Origin: Symbiodinium sp. CCMP2592
Lineage: Eukaryota; Sar; Dinophyceae; Suessiales; Symbiodiniaceae
Reading direction: 5' to 3'
Assembly (NCBI GenBank): GCA_905221615.1
Contig: CAJNDT010000968.1
Location: 124,001 to 188,000, forward strand
Length of the DNA stretch: 64,000 nt
How positions within the stretch are numbered: position 1 is the stretch's first letter; each line of letters starts with the position of its first letter. The position numbers and the translations under genes were made by a program. Below, piece by piece: positions 10,633 to 21,128 of this stretch. Below the pieces are notes generated by a model, which had not been told where the DNA came from, did not search any database, and saw nothing but the letters and a program-made list of their open reading frames with translations.

Positions 10633-11235
10633 GCCATGATGTGTTAGACACCAGGCAGCTGATGTCATGTGCAGAAGTGCTTTTCTGCACCTGTTGGTAT
10701 CCAGTATTGAGTTTTCGTTCTTTTGCTTCCCTTGCTGCCATCCCAACAGTTTCCACCAACGGGTGGCGGAAAAAGGAGCTCAGCAACGCCTGCAACCCTA
10801 AACCCCTCGTAGAGACTCCAGCGAAGCCCAAAGCCTTGCGGGAGGTCCTTCTGCCGACAACGTCCTCGCATCGCGCATGATCGAGGCTGCCCGGCCTCCT
10901 TTCAGGGGCTGGATAGGGAGCAACGCGTTTTGTACATTTAAGCCCTAGCCCTCGCTTGCAGCCCGAAGGCCTGAAGCCCAAAATCTCAGCCTATCGACGA
11001 TCATCCTACCTCTAAGACTGAGCGTGTGCCTGCAGCTTGTCAGTTCGACGGTTCCATCAGGCGTTGAGGCTTTGGGTGTTTCAGGTTGGTGCAAGGAGGA
11101 CGCAGGACGCCGGATTGGCGAGTGTACGAGGATTCCCTTCCCTAAAGTGGCCGAAGTAAGGCACCTTCCGTAAGGGCCACTGTATGGCAACCTCGTTGTT
11201 ACCACCTGTTGCATGAATGTGACCCATTTGTTGAA
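10633..11235 (+). repeat. duplicated 3' flank, copy 2
   Basis: Collinear with the flanks of copies 1 and 3 (see 3304-3935), including the post-stop GAGCCATGATGTGTTAGACACC segment in shortened form and AAGGCACCTTCCGTAAGG. Confidence 0.7.
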
Positions 11236-11278
11236 TCCTGACTTGAAACCCTAATGCCAACCCTAGAACCTTGACCGG

Positions 11279-11385
11279 GAGCTCGAGGACAACACCTGGC
11301 GGGAGTCACACTTGGCTGACGCAGAGGCATCCCACTCGTGTCCCTGCGCCATGGTCGCAACTGGTCCACCCTCGGCCCTGGAAAG
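11279..11385 (+). CDS. candidate exon, duplicate of 3986-4092
   Basis: Same length and frame as 3986-4092, reading ELEDNTWRESHLADAEASHS then CPCAMVATGPPSALE. Not recognised; exon or relic. Confidence 0.35.
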
Positions 11386-11705
11386 TCCATGGAGTGTAGA
11401 AAAGATCGCTCAGCACTCAACCCCAACCACCACAACTCTAAATTCTAGCCCTCAACTCAACCCAAGTTAAATTGACCTAAACCTGAGCCCTAAATCTAAA
11501 GCCCGAAACCTCGAAGCCTTAACCGTTGACCCTAAACCCCAAAACCCCAAACGCCTAACCCAAAACTACCGTAAAGCCACGCAGTTCCTGAAGGAATCTT
11601 AAAGTTACTGCTCCGCCGGGCAATCCAAGACCAAACCCGGGGGGGCTTCGAGGACTTTTTTTTCTTGTTTGGGGTTTGAGGCTTTGTAGGTAGATCTTTA
11701 TGGGC

Positions 11706-11822
11706 CATGGGAGTATCCGAAAATTAGGGGGTACCTCATTTTTGAAATTGGGTCCTCACTTTTAGGATCCCACTCACTGCTCAGGGTACTTTTTTGGGCT
11801 TGTTTTCGGAACCTCCCGTATG
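11706..11822. mobile_element. decayed TIR element, family A
   Basis: Begins CATGGGAGTATCCGAAAATT and ends GTTTTCGGAACCTCCCGTA. These are imperfect versions of the family A inverted ends seen at 25305-25407. Confidence 0.45.
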
Positions 11823-11971
11823 AGGGCGAAAAGCCAAAAGAAGACTCACCAAGACAAGGTCTTTCAAAGCTGCCTATGCAGCCCGAGAAAAGGCCTTGTC
11901 AAAGATCTCCACGCCGACTTAGCCAAGCAGGCAAACCCTTAGCCCACAACCCCAAAGCCTGAACTCTGCAG

Positions 11972-12055
11972 AGCTCCCCAGAAAAAGGCGCAGCTGGCAT
12001 CGAAGATCGTGGCAGACTTTGGCCTTCGGGGCTGGGGCGCTCAGGAGCTCCGGGG
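11972..12055 (+). CDS. candidate exon island
   Basis: Follows CTCTGCAG. It reads KKAQLASKIVADFGLRGWGA then QELRG in one frame, with protein-like composition, between CCCTAA-type repeats upstream and TTAGGG-type downstream. Not recognised. Confidence 0.4.
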
Positions 12056-12059
12056 ATTG

Positions 12060-13470
12060 TTGCGGGTGCAGACTTCGGGCCTCGTGCTTCGAGTTTTTTG
12101 AAGGGTCTTCGTCTTAGGGCTCAGGGTTTCGGGTTCATTCGGGTTCAGAGTTTGCGATGTAGGGTTGAGGGTTTGGGTCCTATAGGGTTTAAGGTTCGGG
12201 TTTAGTTTGTCGTACGGTTTGCGACATGTCCTCATAACAGCTGTACGGCGGGGTTGTTACATTTTTCGCAATGGTTCTGTGAGGTTTTTATTAGGTGGTA
12301 CGAAAGGGTGCAATATTTTCGTGATGTTTGGTGATGGTTCTGGGGGGTTTTGAGTTCATAGTCGGGCAACCCTCAAGGACTCGCGAGTAGGAGCGCTGAG
12401 CCAAATCACACGAATGCAACAAACTGAAGATGCAGCAAGGGATGCGCAGCTCAGAGCCCTTCTGCAGAGCTCGCAATACGTAGTGGTACCATTCCTCAGG
12501 TTTAACTACCAAGGCCCTTCCTTATCTCCCCATGCGATGCACCCGAATGCCCTTTAACCTCCAGGACAAGACTGGATTCCATTGCTACTTTGATCTCCAG
12601 GATCTGCACAGCACCGCCTGCTGGCCTGATTGTTCAGTGTCTACATCAGGGGTCAACATATTGAATAGCAGAATCCTGGTAGCCCTTATATTGCAACACA
12701 CTTATAGTATCCCCAGAAGCCATGTCGGTAACCATGAAGGCCTCTATGTAGGGATCTCCCTGTATCGGAAGCTGGTGCCGGGTGAACTTCCGATTCCGAA
12801 GCCTTCAAAGCCACCAAAACAGAAGCCCTACACCACCCCGAACCCAACACCCTTAGACAGGGTTCTCCGGAAGCCGCAGGCCTTTGAAGCTGATTTGGGG
12901 AGGTTGGGGTTTGAGGCGAGGGTTTGAAGGTTTAGGTTTGGGGTTCGGGTTAGGGTCGGGGCGTTCACTCAAGGGTATTAAACCCTTAAGGCCCTAGGCC
13001 TCAACAGTTAAGGCAAACACTGTAGCTGCAAACTCCGCAGCTCTAACTACCCTTCACGGACTCACAGAGGCCCTGAACCCTAAACCCTTGTGAGAAGCTG
13101 GTAGCCTTTAAGGCCAGCGCGTCGCGTTGGTAGGGGCAGCCTGATGAATGGCTGTACCCGCACGTATGAGGTCATACACAACCCTAAACCCCTTTCATAA
13201 GAAACCTTGACAGGAACCGCTCCAAATTGTGAGGGGTTGGAGGCGGGAGGGGATTCCTATCCTTGTCCTTTTGGGGGGTCGCTCCAAATTTGAGGCCCCG
13301 GGCCTCAAAGCTCCTCAGATCCCCCCACCCTGGACCCCAAGACACTTAAAAAAAGCATTGCACCCTCTCCCCAACAGAATCGCCCAACCACCCCACACCC
13401 TCACAAACTATAAACTATAAACCCTGAACCCCGAAACCCCGAAACCCTAAGCGCTCCCCTCTTCGTGCAG
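12060..13470. other. repeat-rich stretch without a recognised gene
   Basis: Holds degenerate telomere-like words, the duplicated block at 12260-12465, and an open but unconvincing frame at 12532-12927. The 13050-13440 part is CCCTAAA-type and leads into the islands at 13471 and 13835. Confidence 0.45.
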
Positions 13471-13496
13471 AGGCCGGTGCTGCGCTGGTCGCGCAG
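13471..13496 (+). CDS. candidate micro-exon
   Basis: A 26-bp segment between CGTGCAG and a GC donor (GCCCCC). It reads AGAALVAQ after two bases. Weak because of its size. Confidence 0.25.
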
Positions 13497-13834
13497 GCCC
13501 CCGGGGGAGGGGGGGGCGAAGGTTGCTTTCTTAACAAAGCAGTCAAGGTTCTTAACAAAAAGGGAGGCTTCGTTTAAGAACGTTTAAGAGTCCTCAATCT
13601 GTGGGCTTTTGGGGTTTGCTTCATGGGAGGCTGTGTTTCTTGTCTTATGCTTTCGTTTTTAAATTTCGGTTTTGTCCCTATGCGGGGCTTTGTCATGATC
13701 AGGACCCCAGGATCCCCAGGACCCCCCAAGCATTTCGTAACTTATACAAGCCCAAAATCCTTTAAACGCCGTAACTTATACGTGTACAAGCCCCAAATCC
13801 CTGATTTTTTCTGCAAGCTTCAAACCCCGTGCAG

Positions 13835-13888
13835 GCTAGCCCGCCGCCTTCGCAGAATAGTGGCGGCTCTGACCACGATGCCGCAGAG
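13835..13888 (+). CDS. candidate exon island
   Basis: An 18-codon segment, ASPPPSQNSGGSDHDAAE, between GTGCAG and a GC donor (GCCAGC). It is a Ser/Asp-rich linker-like peptide. Not recognised. Confidence 0.35.
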
Positions 13889-14859
13889 GCCAGCCTCTTG
13901 GGGTGTTTGCCTGCCTCGGGACTCGCACTCGGTTGAGCGTTTCTCAGCGTTTGGGTTCTCAGCACTCCAGACAAGCCGTAGTGACGAGTTTGTCTTTTAA
14001 GATCTATGCCTACGTATCATAGGTATCAACAGGAGTCTGCCGTCTTCAACCGAAGCCTTCGACACAACCGCAAGCCTTCAGCCCACAGCCCGAAGTGCAG
14101 TTTCCCGCCCCGTACTTTCTACGCAGTCAGAGGAGCAGCGTCTTGAAGCTTGTGAGATGTCGGGGTGCGGCAGTTCTGTTGCGACGCAACCGGGGTTTGA
14201 GGTGCAGGGCCGTTTGGGGTTTAGGGTCGTGGACCGCCTTTGTGTTTGCATTGAAATTCATCGTACTATAAATGAGCCCTCTAAACTTCCTAAACCCTGA
14301 ATGAACCCCAAAGCTTGCGAACCCCGAAGCCCCAAACCCTTGATCCCTGAACCTTGAAAGTTACGCCTCTTCGGCGTGGTCCCAAGCCCCAAAGGCTCTT
14401 TCCTGAAGGACCTTTCTTTTACCCACGGAACTCGGAACCCAGGCTCCAGCAAGAATCCAACAGCACAACCTTCGAGCCCAGAGAAAGCCTGGAGACTTTC
14501 GGAGGACTTCGAGTTTGATTTGTTTGTTGGTTGTTTGCTGTGCCTGGTGGGGCTTCAGGTGCTGAAGTCCTGGGCCCGTGAGTCGAGGAAGCCCGATGCG
14601 ATTAGAGAGTATTGGGTTTATAGGTGTACGGGGGTTCGTGGGCTTTCGCAGGGTTGAGGCAGTTTCGAACGCGACGGGACTCATGTTTCATCGGGTTTCA
14701 GGCTGTCGGGCTTCGGGGGCTTCAGGCAGATCCCACTAAAATTCCGAGTGTTCAGTTTGGGGTCTTGGGCGGAAGCCTGCGAGCTGCTACGATGCTTGCC
14801 GAAGGTTTCCGAGAGAAACCTGCAAAGCGTCTTCGCTGTGGCGCACCCTGCACCCTCAG
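13889..14859. other. gene-poor stretch between FNIP copies 2 and 3
   Basis: Degenerate telomere-like words in both orientations; no supported gene, RNA or mobile element seen. Confidence 0.45.
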
Positions 14860-14917
14860 GATATTCAACTTCGCTGCGGCCGTGCAAGCGTTGCAGCGGG
14901 CGCTGCCATCCCAAGGC
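14860..14917 (+). CDS. candidate exon upstream of FNIP copy 3, duplicate of 6849-6906
   Basis: Follows CCTCAG and reads IFNFAAAVQALQRALPSQG. See 6849-6906 for the comparison. Confidence 0.35.
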
Positions 14918-15203
14918 CCATTACCATTCTAGCGATGAGGAGAGCTCCTAAAATATTTCAGCTCCGGTCATGTCGATAGTACCGTACTCTTCCCAGCGTC
15001 CTGAGGGCCAGTTGTGTTTGATCGAAGTCATGATTGTCCAGCTCCGAATATGGTCCAAGCATTGAGCCTTAAACGCAAACTCTGACAGCATGGTGCATGT
15101 TCGCCACACAGAGCTATTTCTGTTCACAGATGTTCGCCATACAGAGTTTTCTCGGTTCGCAGCCAGAGAAAGAGTGCTGGAAGTTCTTTGGATCCACCGC
15201 GCC

Positions 15204-17371
15204 ATGGCTGCAGCATCCGCAGCAAAGGAGACAGAAGCCATGGCTGCCGGTCCCGCGCAGGCTGGGAATAAAACCAGTGCGAGCGGTCCGTTGGAGCCGC
15301 AGGCGTCCGGAGGCGCCGTGGAGCGGACCTTGAGCCCGCAGGTCACAGAGGCAGGTTCGGACCAGGCCAAGCAGACCGTGAGCGTCCATTGCCTGGCAGG
15401 GTCCAGCTTTGGGCTGGAGGTCAACTCTGCTCTGCCCAAACGGGGTGGGATGTGGCGGTACAGATCGCAAGCAGAAGTGGCCATCTTGCAGAGACACTCG
15501 TGCTGACATCCGGCGGTTGTGTCATCGATCAGCGCGAGCCGCTGCTGCATCAAGTCCAGCTCGGAGAGATCACGTACGTGGTGCAGAAGCTTGGTGCGGG
15601 TCGAGCCGCAAGAAGTTTGCAGCGCCTTCTCGAAGAGAAGACATTGTCTGAGACAGATGTAATTGCCCTAAACGAAACAGTGTCACTCGCGTTTGGCAGT
15701 TGGTTTAGCCAGAGCTTGAAGGGGATCCAACTACCCAGCAGCTTGCGGAGTTTGACGCTCGGAAGCCAGTTCAACCAGAGCTGGGAGGGCATCCAACTAC
15801 CCAGCAGCCTGCAGAGTTTGACGTTTGGCTGTACTTTCAACAAGAGCCTGGAAGGCATCCAACTACCCAGCAGCCTGCAGAGTTTGACGTTTGGCAGAGA
15901 CTTCAACCAGAGCTTGGAGGGCATCCAACTACCCAGCAGCCTGCAGAGTTTGACGTTTGGCCACGTCTTCAACCAGAGCTTGAAGGGCATCCTGCTACCT
16001 AGTAGCCTGCAGAGTTTGACGTTTGGCCACTTCTTCAACCAGACCTTGGAGGGCATCCTACTACCCAGCAGCATGCAGAGTTTGAAGTTTGGCGGAGGGT
16101 TCAACCAGAACTTGGAGGGCATCCAACTACCCAGCAGCCTGCAGAGTCTGGCGTTTGGCGAGAAATTCAACCAGAGCTTTAAGGGCATCCCGCTACCCGG
16201 CAGCCTGCAAAGTTTGACGCTGGGCGGAGACTTCAACCAGAGCGTGGAGGGCATCCAATTACCCAGCAGCCTGCAGAGTTTGACGTTTGGCAGAGACTTC
16301 AACCAGAGCTTGCAGGGCATCCAACTACCCCGCAGCCTGCAGAGTTTGACGTTCGGCGGCAAGTTCAACCAGAGACTGGAGGGCATCCAACTACCCAGCA
16401 GCCTGCAGAGTTTGATGTTTGGCGAGGAGTTCAACCAGAGCCTGGAGGGCATCCAACTACCCAGCAGCCTGCAGAGTTTGACGCTCGGCGACAGGTTCAA
16501 CCAGAGCCTGGAGGGCATCCAACTACCCAGCAGCCTGCAGAGTTTCACGTTGGGCAGAGACTTCAATCAGAGCTTGGAGGGCATTCAGCTACCCAGCAGC
16601 CTGCAGAGTTTGGCGTTTGGCGGAGCGTGCAACCAGAGCTTGGTGGACATCCAATTACCCAGCAGCCTGCAGAGTTTGACGTTTGGCAGAGACTTCAACC
16701 AGAGCTTGGAGGGCATCCAACTACCCAGCAGCCTGCAGCGTTTGACGTTTGGCGACAAGTTCAACCAGAGGTTGGAGGGCATCCAACTACCCAGCAGCCT
16801 GCAGAGTTTGACGTTTGGCTGGGACTTCAACCAGAGCCTCGAGGGCATCCAACTACCCGGCAGCCTGCATAGTTTGATGTTTGGCTACAACTTCAACCAG
16901 AGCCTGGAGGGCATCCAACTACCTAGCAGCTTGCGGAGTTTGACGCTCAGCGACAAGTTCAACCAGAGCTTTGAGGGCATCCAACTACCCCGCAGCCTGC
17001 AGAGTTTGATGTTGGGCGGAGACTTCAACCAGAGCTTGGAGGGTATCCAGGTACCCAGCAGCCTGCAATTTTTAGATTTTGGCTACGACTTCAACCAGAG
17101 CCTGAAGGGCATCCAACTACCCAGCAGCCTGCAGAGCTTGACGTTCGGCGACAAGTTCAACCAGAGTTTGGAGGGCATCCAACTGCCCAGCAGCCTGCAG
17201 CATTTGACCTTTGGCGAGGAGTTCAACCAGAGCCTGGAGGGCATCCAGCTACCCAGCAGCCTGCAGAGTGTGACGTTTGGCCACGACTTCAACCAGAGCC
17301 TAGAGGGCATCCAACTACCTAGCAGTTTGAAGACTTTCAGTTCAGATGCGTTTTGCGTGGGTAGCGTGTGA
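15204..17371 (+). pseudogene. FNIP-repeat protein, copy 3: internally deleted and frameshifted
   Basis: The start (MAAASAAKET) matches the start of copy 2. The sequence then jumps straight to the linker before the ubiquitin-like domain (MAAGPAQAGNKTSASGPLEP), so the counterpart of copy 2 positions about 7240-8628, including the intron and the WIFYD domain, is missing. Inside the ubiquitin-like segment CTCTG is duplicated in tandem (15425-15434), shifting the frame so that the upstream frame stops at 15504-15506. The downstream frame stays open to TGA at 17369-17371 with 25 FNIP units and the cap SLKTFSSDAFCVGSV. It may be a recent pseudogene, a gene using a downstream start, or contain an assembly error at the 5-bp duplication. 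Confidence 0.75.
15704..17356 (+). repeat. FNIP-coding 66-bp tandem array, copy 3
   Basis: 25 units without stops. Variable pairs include SQ, CT, RD, HV, HF, GG, EK, GD, RD, GK, EE, DR, RD, GA, RD, DK, WD, YN, DK, GD, YD, DK, EE and HD. More core substitutions (PGSL, PRSL, LTLG) occur than in copy 1. Confidence 0.9.
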
Positions 17372-17940
17372 GCCATGATGTGTTGGACACCAGGCAGCTG
17401 CTGTCATGTGCAGAAGTGCTTTTCTGCACCTGTTGGTATCCATTACTGAGGTTTTGTTCGTTTGCTTCCTTGCTGCCATCCCAACATTTCCACCAACAGG
17501 TGGCGGAAAAAGGAGCTCAGCAACACCTGCAACCCTAAACCCCTCCTGGAGCTCTGGACCTCCACTAAAGACCAAAGACTCGTGGGAGGTCCGTCTGCCA
17601 ACTACGTCCTCGCATCGCGCATGATCGAGGATGCTCGGCGGCAGCGGGTTCTGCATATTTCAGCCCTCGCCCTCGCTTGCAGCCCCGCCGGCCTGAAACC
17701 CGAAGATCCGACAACCCCAGGCCCGGCCCAGGCCCAAAATCTCAGACTACCGACGATCATCCTATCTCTAAGACTTAGCGCGTGCCTGCCTGTCAGTTCG
17801 ACGGTTCCATCAGGCGGTTGAGGCTTGGGTATTCGAGGTTGGTGCAAGGAGGATGCAGGACGCGGGATTGCGACTGAACTACAGTTCCCTTCATCAAAGT
17901 GGCCGAAGCAAGGCACCTTCCGTAAGGGCCACTGCATGGA
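17372..17940 (+). repeat. duplicated 3' flank, copy 3
   Basis: Collinear with the flanks of copies 1 and 2 up to about 17940 (AAGGCACCTTCCGTAAGGGC), after which similarity ends. This marks the right edge of the tandem duplication. Confidence 0.7.
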
Positions 17941-18362
17941 AACTGTTTGTGCAGCTAGGTACAGCCGCTAGAACTGCGTGCCTTTGTGACCTGCTGTGCT
18001 GCACAGTGGAAACGCGGTTTTGCTATCCCAGGTCCTCAACAGCTGAGCTTGTTGGTAGCCGCAGAAGTTTGGTCATTCGACATCATGTTTTGGTGTGCCA
18101 GAACGTTTCTCTTTTCTACAGCCATCGAGTCTGCTTGTGCCAATCACTTGTTCAACTGTCAAGCGGAGGCTCTTTAACTTCCTCTCGAATCGAAGGGTAG
18201 TGTCAGGCATCTTTGAAACTCTTCTATAATTACTCTACTATACTCTACTGTACTTTTCAATGTTCTACGATGCTATGTTACGTGATAGTAGTGTCAGGTA
18301 TCCTTGAAACCACCGGTTCCAAGGTCACAGCAGATCGTTGGCTGCTGCTCCATCGGCTGCTA

Positions 18363-18473
18363 CCCAGACCTTCCAAAATCCCTTAATTATAAGGAATATC
18401 CCTGAAATTACAGTAGGATCCTTAATATGATTTAAGGTATATGCCTTAATTAAGGGATTATGGAAGGTCTGGG
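18363..18473. mobile_element. TIR element, family H
   Basis: Ends CCCAGACCTTCCAAAATCCC and its inverse with one mismatch over about 27 bp, bordered by TA on both sides. No coding capacity; a MITE-like hairpin. Confidence 0.75.
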
Positions 18474-19385
18474 TACGGTCGGTTTTGTATTTGGCTGAGC
18501 TTCGAGGTGCCGGAGCGCTACCAGGAGACCCTAGTTTGCTTTTGTAATATGGGGGGTCGGAGCAGTTACGACTAGTACAGTTACAGTAATATTACTTTAC
18601 TAGAGTATAGTACTCCAAACCCCGTGCTACGTATTGAGGCCCCTATATCAGGTGCACATGAAGGGAAGCATTGGGGGAACCGGAGCCTCATCAGTTTAAG
18701 TTTGCTTACTGTGTTTCAGATGTTTTAGGATTTTGGCTTTGGGTTATAGGGGTTTGGTGTGTGCATATGATGACCGTTCAACTCATTTTCCTTATTGGCA
18801 GCTGCATGATGGTTTGTATTATCGTGAATGCTCGGAACATGCTGTAGCTTGTTCCAACATATCGTGTAAACGCGCTAAACCCCAGCTCCGTCACACTTCG
18901 AGAGAGCAGGATAAGGCGAGTTGGGGGACTGTTGCGACAAGGGAGCTGGTGTTTCCAGTAAAATCGGGGCCTTGTTGCGGAGCTTACAGGTATGCTCGGG
19001 CAAGTAGAAGATGTTGGGTTCTCTGTGGAGACGACTATAGGGGCCTGAATCAATAGGGTTTTGGGGGTCTATGATGATAAACTAAATAGCAATATAAAGG
19101 CCTATGCGGACTATCGGGAGGTGATGAACCCAACTACTGTGCCACACGGGAAACCCAAAGCCTTCCCGAAAGCCCATGGGCCTCGCCCAGCACCGAAACC
19201 CCAAACCCTGAAAGCCTATACCAAAGCCTTCACGCGTTTAGGTTTCAGGGGTGTGTTTATAGGAGTTTAGGGGTATCAACGGCCTCAAACACTGAGCCCT
19301 AAAGCCCGAAGGAATGTGACTCTCCTCCGCCAGTGCTGCCGCATCCCACGCTGCATTTATATTGCCATGGGGGTGAGGCTGCATA

Positions 19386-19440
19386 AGGAAGTTTCCGAAA
19401 ATAGGGGGTACCTTATTTGGGGCCCTTCGGAAACTCCCAC
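19386..19440. mobile_element. short decayed TIR element, family A
   Basis: AAGTTTCCGAAAATAGGGGG at the left and CTTCGGAAACTCCCA at the right, with most of the middle lost. Confidence 0.5.
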
Positions 19441-19588
19441 ATCCTGCAGGGTCCCTAAACGTGGAAGCGAGGCATGGTCCCCTGAAATTCCAAATTCCGC
19501 ACTAAACCCCTAAAGCCCGAAACCTTAAACCCCTAAACGTAATGCCCTTAAGTTAGCCCTTGACCCTGAACCCTAATATCGCTGTTAG

Positions 19589-19674
19589 TCGACCAGCCCA
19601 GGTTTGCGCCGGAGGATGAGCCCATTGGCATCCCGACGAAAAGCCCGACCGGCGAGCTCAAGAGGACCGTCGTG
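19589..19674 (+). CDS. candidate exon of a fragmented gene
   Basis: Follows CTGTTAG and ends before GTGTAG. It reads DQPRFAPEDEPIGIPTKSPT then GELKRTVV. CCCTAA words precede it and GGTTTAGGG words follow. Phase-compatible with 20024-20129. Not recognised; possibly an upstream exon of the acyltransferase gene. Confidence 0.45.
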
Positions 19675-20023
19675 GTGTAGAGGTTCAGGGTTTGAGGGTT
19701 TAGGGTTGAAGGGTTTGCAGGGTTGTAGGGTTTAGAGTTTGGGCATTTTGGATTTTGGCTTTGAGGGTTTAGTGGATTATTTTAGGAAATAGTGGTTGAG
19801 GATCGGGAAGGCAGGACTCTGAGTACAGCTTCTTGAGATAAGCGCCCAGCCCCGCAGCCACAATTCCGAACACTTGAATCCACAGGCCCTGGTCTCTGAA
19901 GAATGGATGTTGGCCCCCAAACCCTTATAAACCCTTAGCCCCCTAACCCCGCCTTAAAGCCCTAAAGCACCCGAAACCCGAAAGCTGCTAAAATAGTAAA
20001 GCCAAGTGCCCCCAAAAGCTCAG

Positions 20024-20129
20024 CCAGAACTGCAGGAGCTCGCCCAAGCATTCCTTGGAAAGCACGAGGAAGCGCGAAGCACCGAGATCGAGTGGGAGCA
20101 CCCACTGCCACTGGAAAAAAGACCCGCAG
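20024..20129 (+). CDS. candidate exon of a fragmented gene
   Basis: Between AGCTCAG and a GT donor. 35 codons plus one base, reading PELQELAQAFLGKHEEARST then EIEWEHPLPLEKRPA, a charged helix-like peptide. The leftover base joins in phase to 20776. Confidence 0.5.
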
Positions 20130-20303
20130 GTTGTTGGATTGCCTAAACTCTGAGCCTTAAACGTTAAACCCTGAAAGTTCTGCGTTTCGAAGTTGGTGGT
20201 CCGAAGAGCAGAGATGTTCGAAGTGTTTGGGCTTCACGTGAGTCGACTTCAGGCTTGACGACTGTAGGCTGCCAGCGATAAACACAGCTGGAGCATCAGA
20301 ATT

Positions 20304-20401
20304 ATACGGACCTTAATGATTGCCTACACTTGCTATACTATTTTGGGGGTTCATCAATTTTAATGATGGTATACTGGGCCTTCTAATTATAACGGCCCCT
20401 C
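20304..20401. mobile_element. TIR element, family F
   Basis: Begins near CGGACCTTAATGATTG and ends near TTATAACGGCCCCT. Related to 29531, 33065, 53873 and 55007, which share GGGGCCTTAATAATTACCAA-like ends and an internal TAGTATA motif. Confidence 0.5.
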
Positions 20402-20676
20402 TCGTGTTGTCCGTGGTATGCCACAGCTTGGAGACGGACAAAAGCTAGAGTTTTGAAGGGCCTCCAAGAACAGAAAGAAAGCAACTAAATCCGAAACCAC
20501 TGGAATCATCATCGGTTTGCAGAGCCCTGGAAGCCCAAATATGCGCATTTTTGAAGTCTATGATCGCATGTTTTATGCGGTTTCGGGTTCAGGGTTTAAA
20601 CGTTTAGGCATTCTCGATACTCATTCATACACGCACTTTGTTACTGGTGCGTACTAGGTGTGGGGCAGTGTCCCAA

Positions 20677-20767
20677 CCCAGAGGCCCCAAAGTAGTTCCT
20701 TTTTGGGATTACCCTATATCGATTCTATATACGAACCCCCAAAAGGAACTACTTTGGGGCCTCTGGG
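20677..20767. mobile_element. TIR element, family B
   Basis: Inverted ends CCCAGAGGCCCCAAAGTAGT and its inverse, about 35 bp each. Same family as 25482-25571 and 62560-62649. It ends 8 bp before the exon starting at 20776. Confidence 0.8.
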
Positions 20768-20775
20768 AAATGCAG

Positions 20776-20834
20776 AGGCGGTCACCAACATGTTCGGGGC
20801 GACGGTCGCGGCCAGCGGCTATGTGGTGGGCAAG
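20776..20834 (+). CDS. candidate exon of a fragmented gene
   Basis: Between AATGCAG and donor GTCGGG. It reads AVTNMFGATVAASGYVVGK after two bases that complete the codon begun at 20129. Hydrophobic and glycine-rich. Not recognised. Confidence 0.45.
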
Positions 20835-20906
20835 GTCGGGGCCAGGGGGTCTCCAGGTCTGGGTGCACCCAGGCTTTCAATCAAAGGGTTCACAAGGGTT
20901 GTTAGT

Positions 20907-21024
20907 CTAGGACCTAGAGTAGGCCCTTATTCCCTTTTTAATTTTTAAGGGTTCAGGTTCCCTTGTAAGCCCCTTGAAACCAAAAAGGGCACCCTTTTTA
21001 TTCCTAGGTTACTCTTGGGTCTAG
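20907..21024. mobile_element. TIR element, family D, with 4-bp target duplication
   Basis: Ends CTAGGACCTAGAGTA and TACTCTTGGGTCTAG, flanked on both sides by TAGT (20903-20906 and 21025-21028). Second copy at 51940-52051 flanked by TCAT. Confidence 0.8.
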
Positions 21025-21109
21025 TAGTGGGTTTCACAAATTATCAAGACCCGCCCGTACATTAGGTAGCCGTCATCCCGGATGTTATAGATCTTCACCG
21101 AAGCCGCAG

Positions 21110-21128
21110 CCAACACTCATCATTGGAG
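21110..21128 (+). CDS. candidate micro-exon
   Basis: 19 bp, PTLIIG plus one base, between CCGCAG and GTATGA. In phase with 20834, but too short to trust alone. Confidence 0.2.

Larger units (their letters stand above)
17941..19588. other. gene-poor stretch after the FNIP cluster
   Basis: Holds the family H inverted-repeat element at 18363-18473, AT-rich TACTCTACT-type DNA at 18230-18300, a decayed family A element near 19386-19440 and CCCTAAA-type words from 19190. An open frame at 18733-19056 has no recognisable motif. Confidence 0.45.

Noticed and set aside
15550-17376. Long minus-strand frames across the FNIP arrays (for example 15550-16566, 1638-2222, 2433-2780)
   Set aside because: The 66-bp unit is a multiple of three, so any frame free of stops in one unit stays open through the array. 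The plus frame has the domains, start and caps.
18733-19056. 107-codon open frame with overlapping minus frame
   Set aside because: No domain, no splice or flank support, and unremarkable composition for chance frames in this region.
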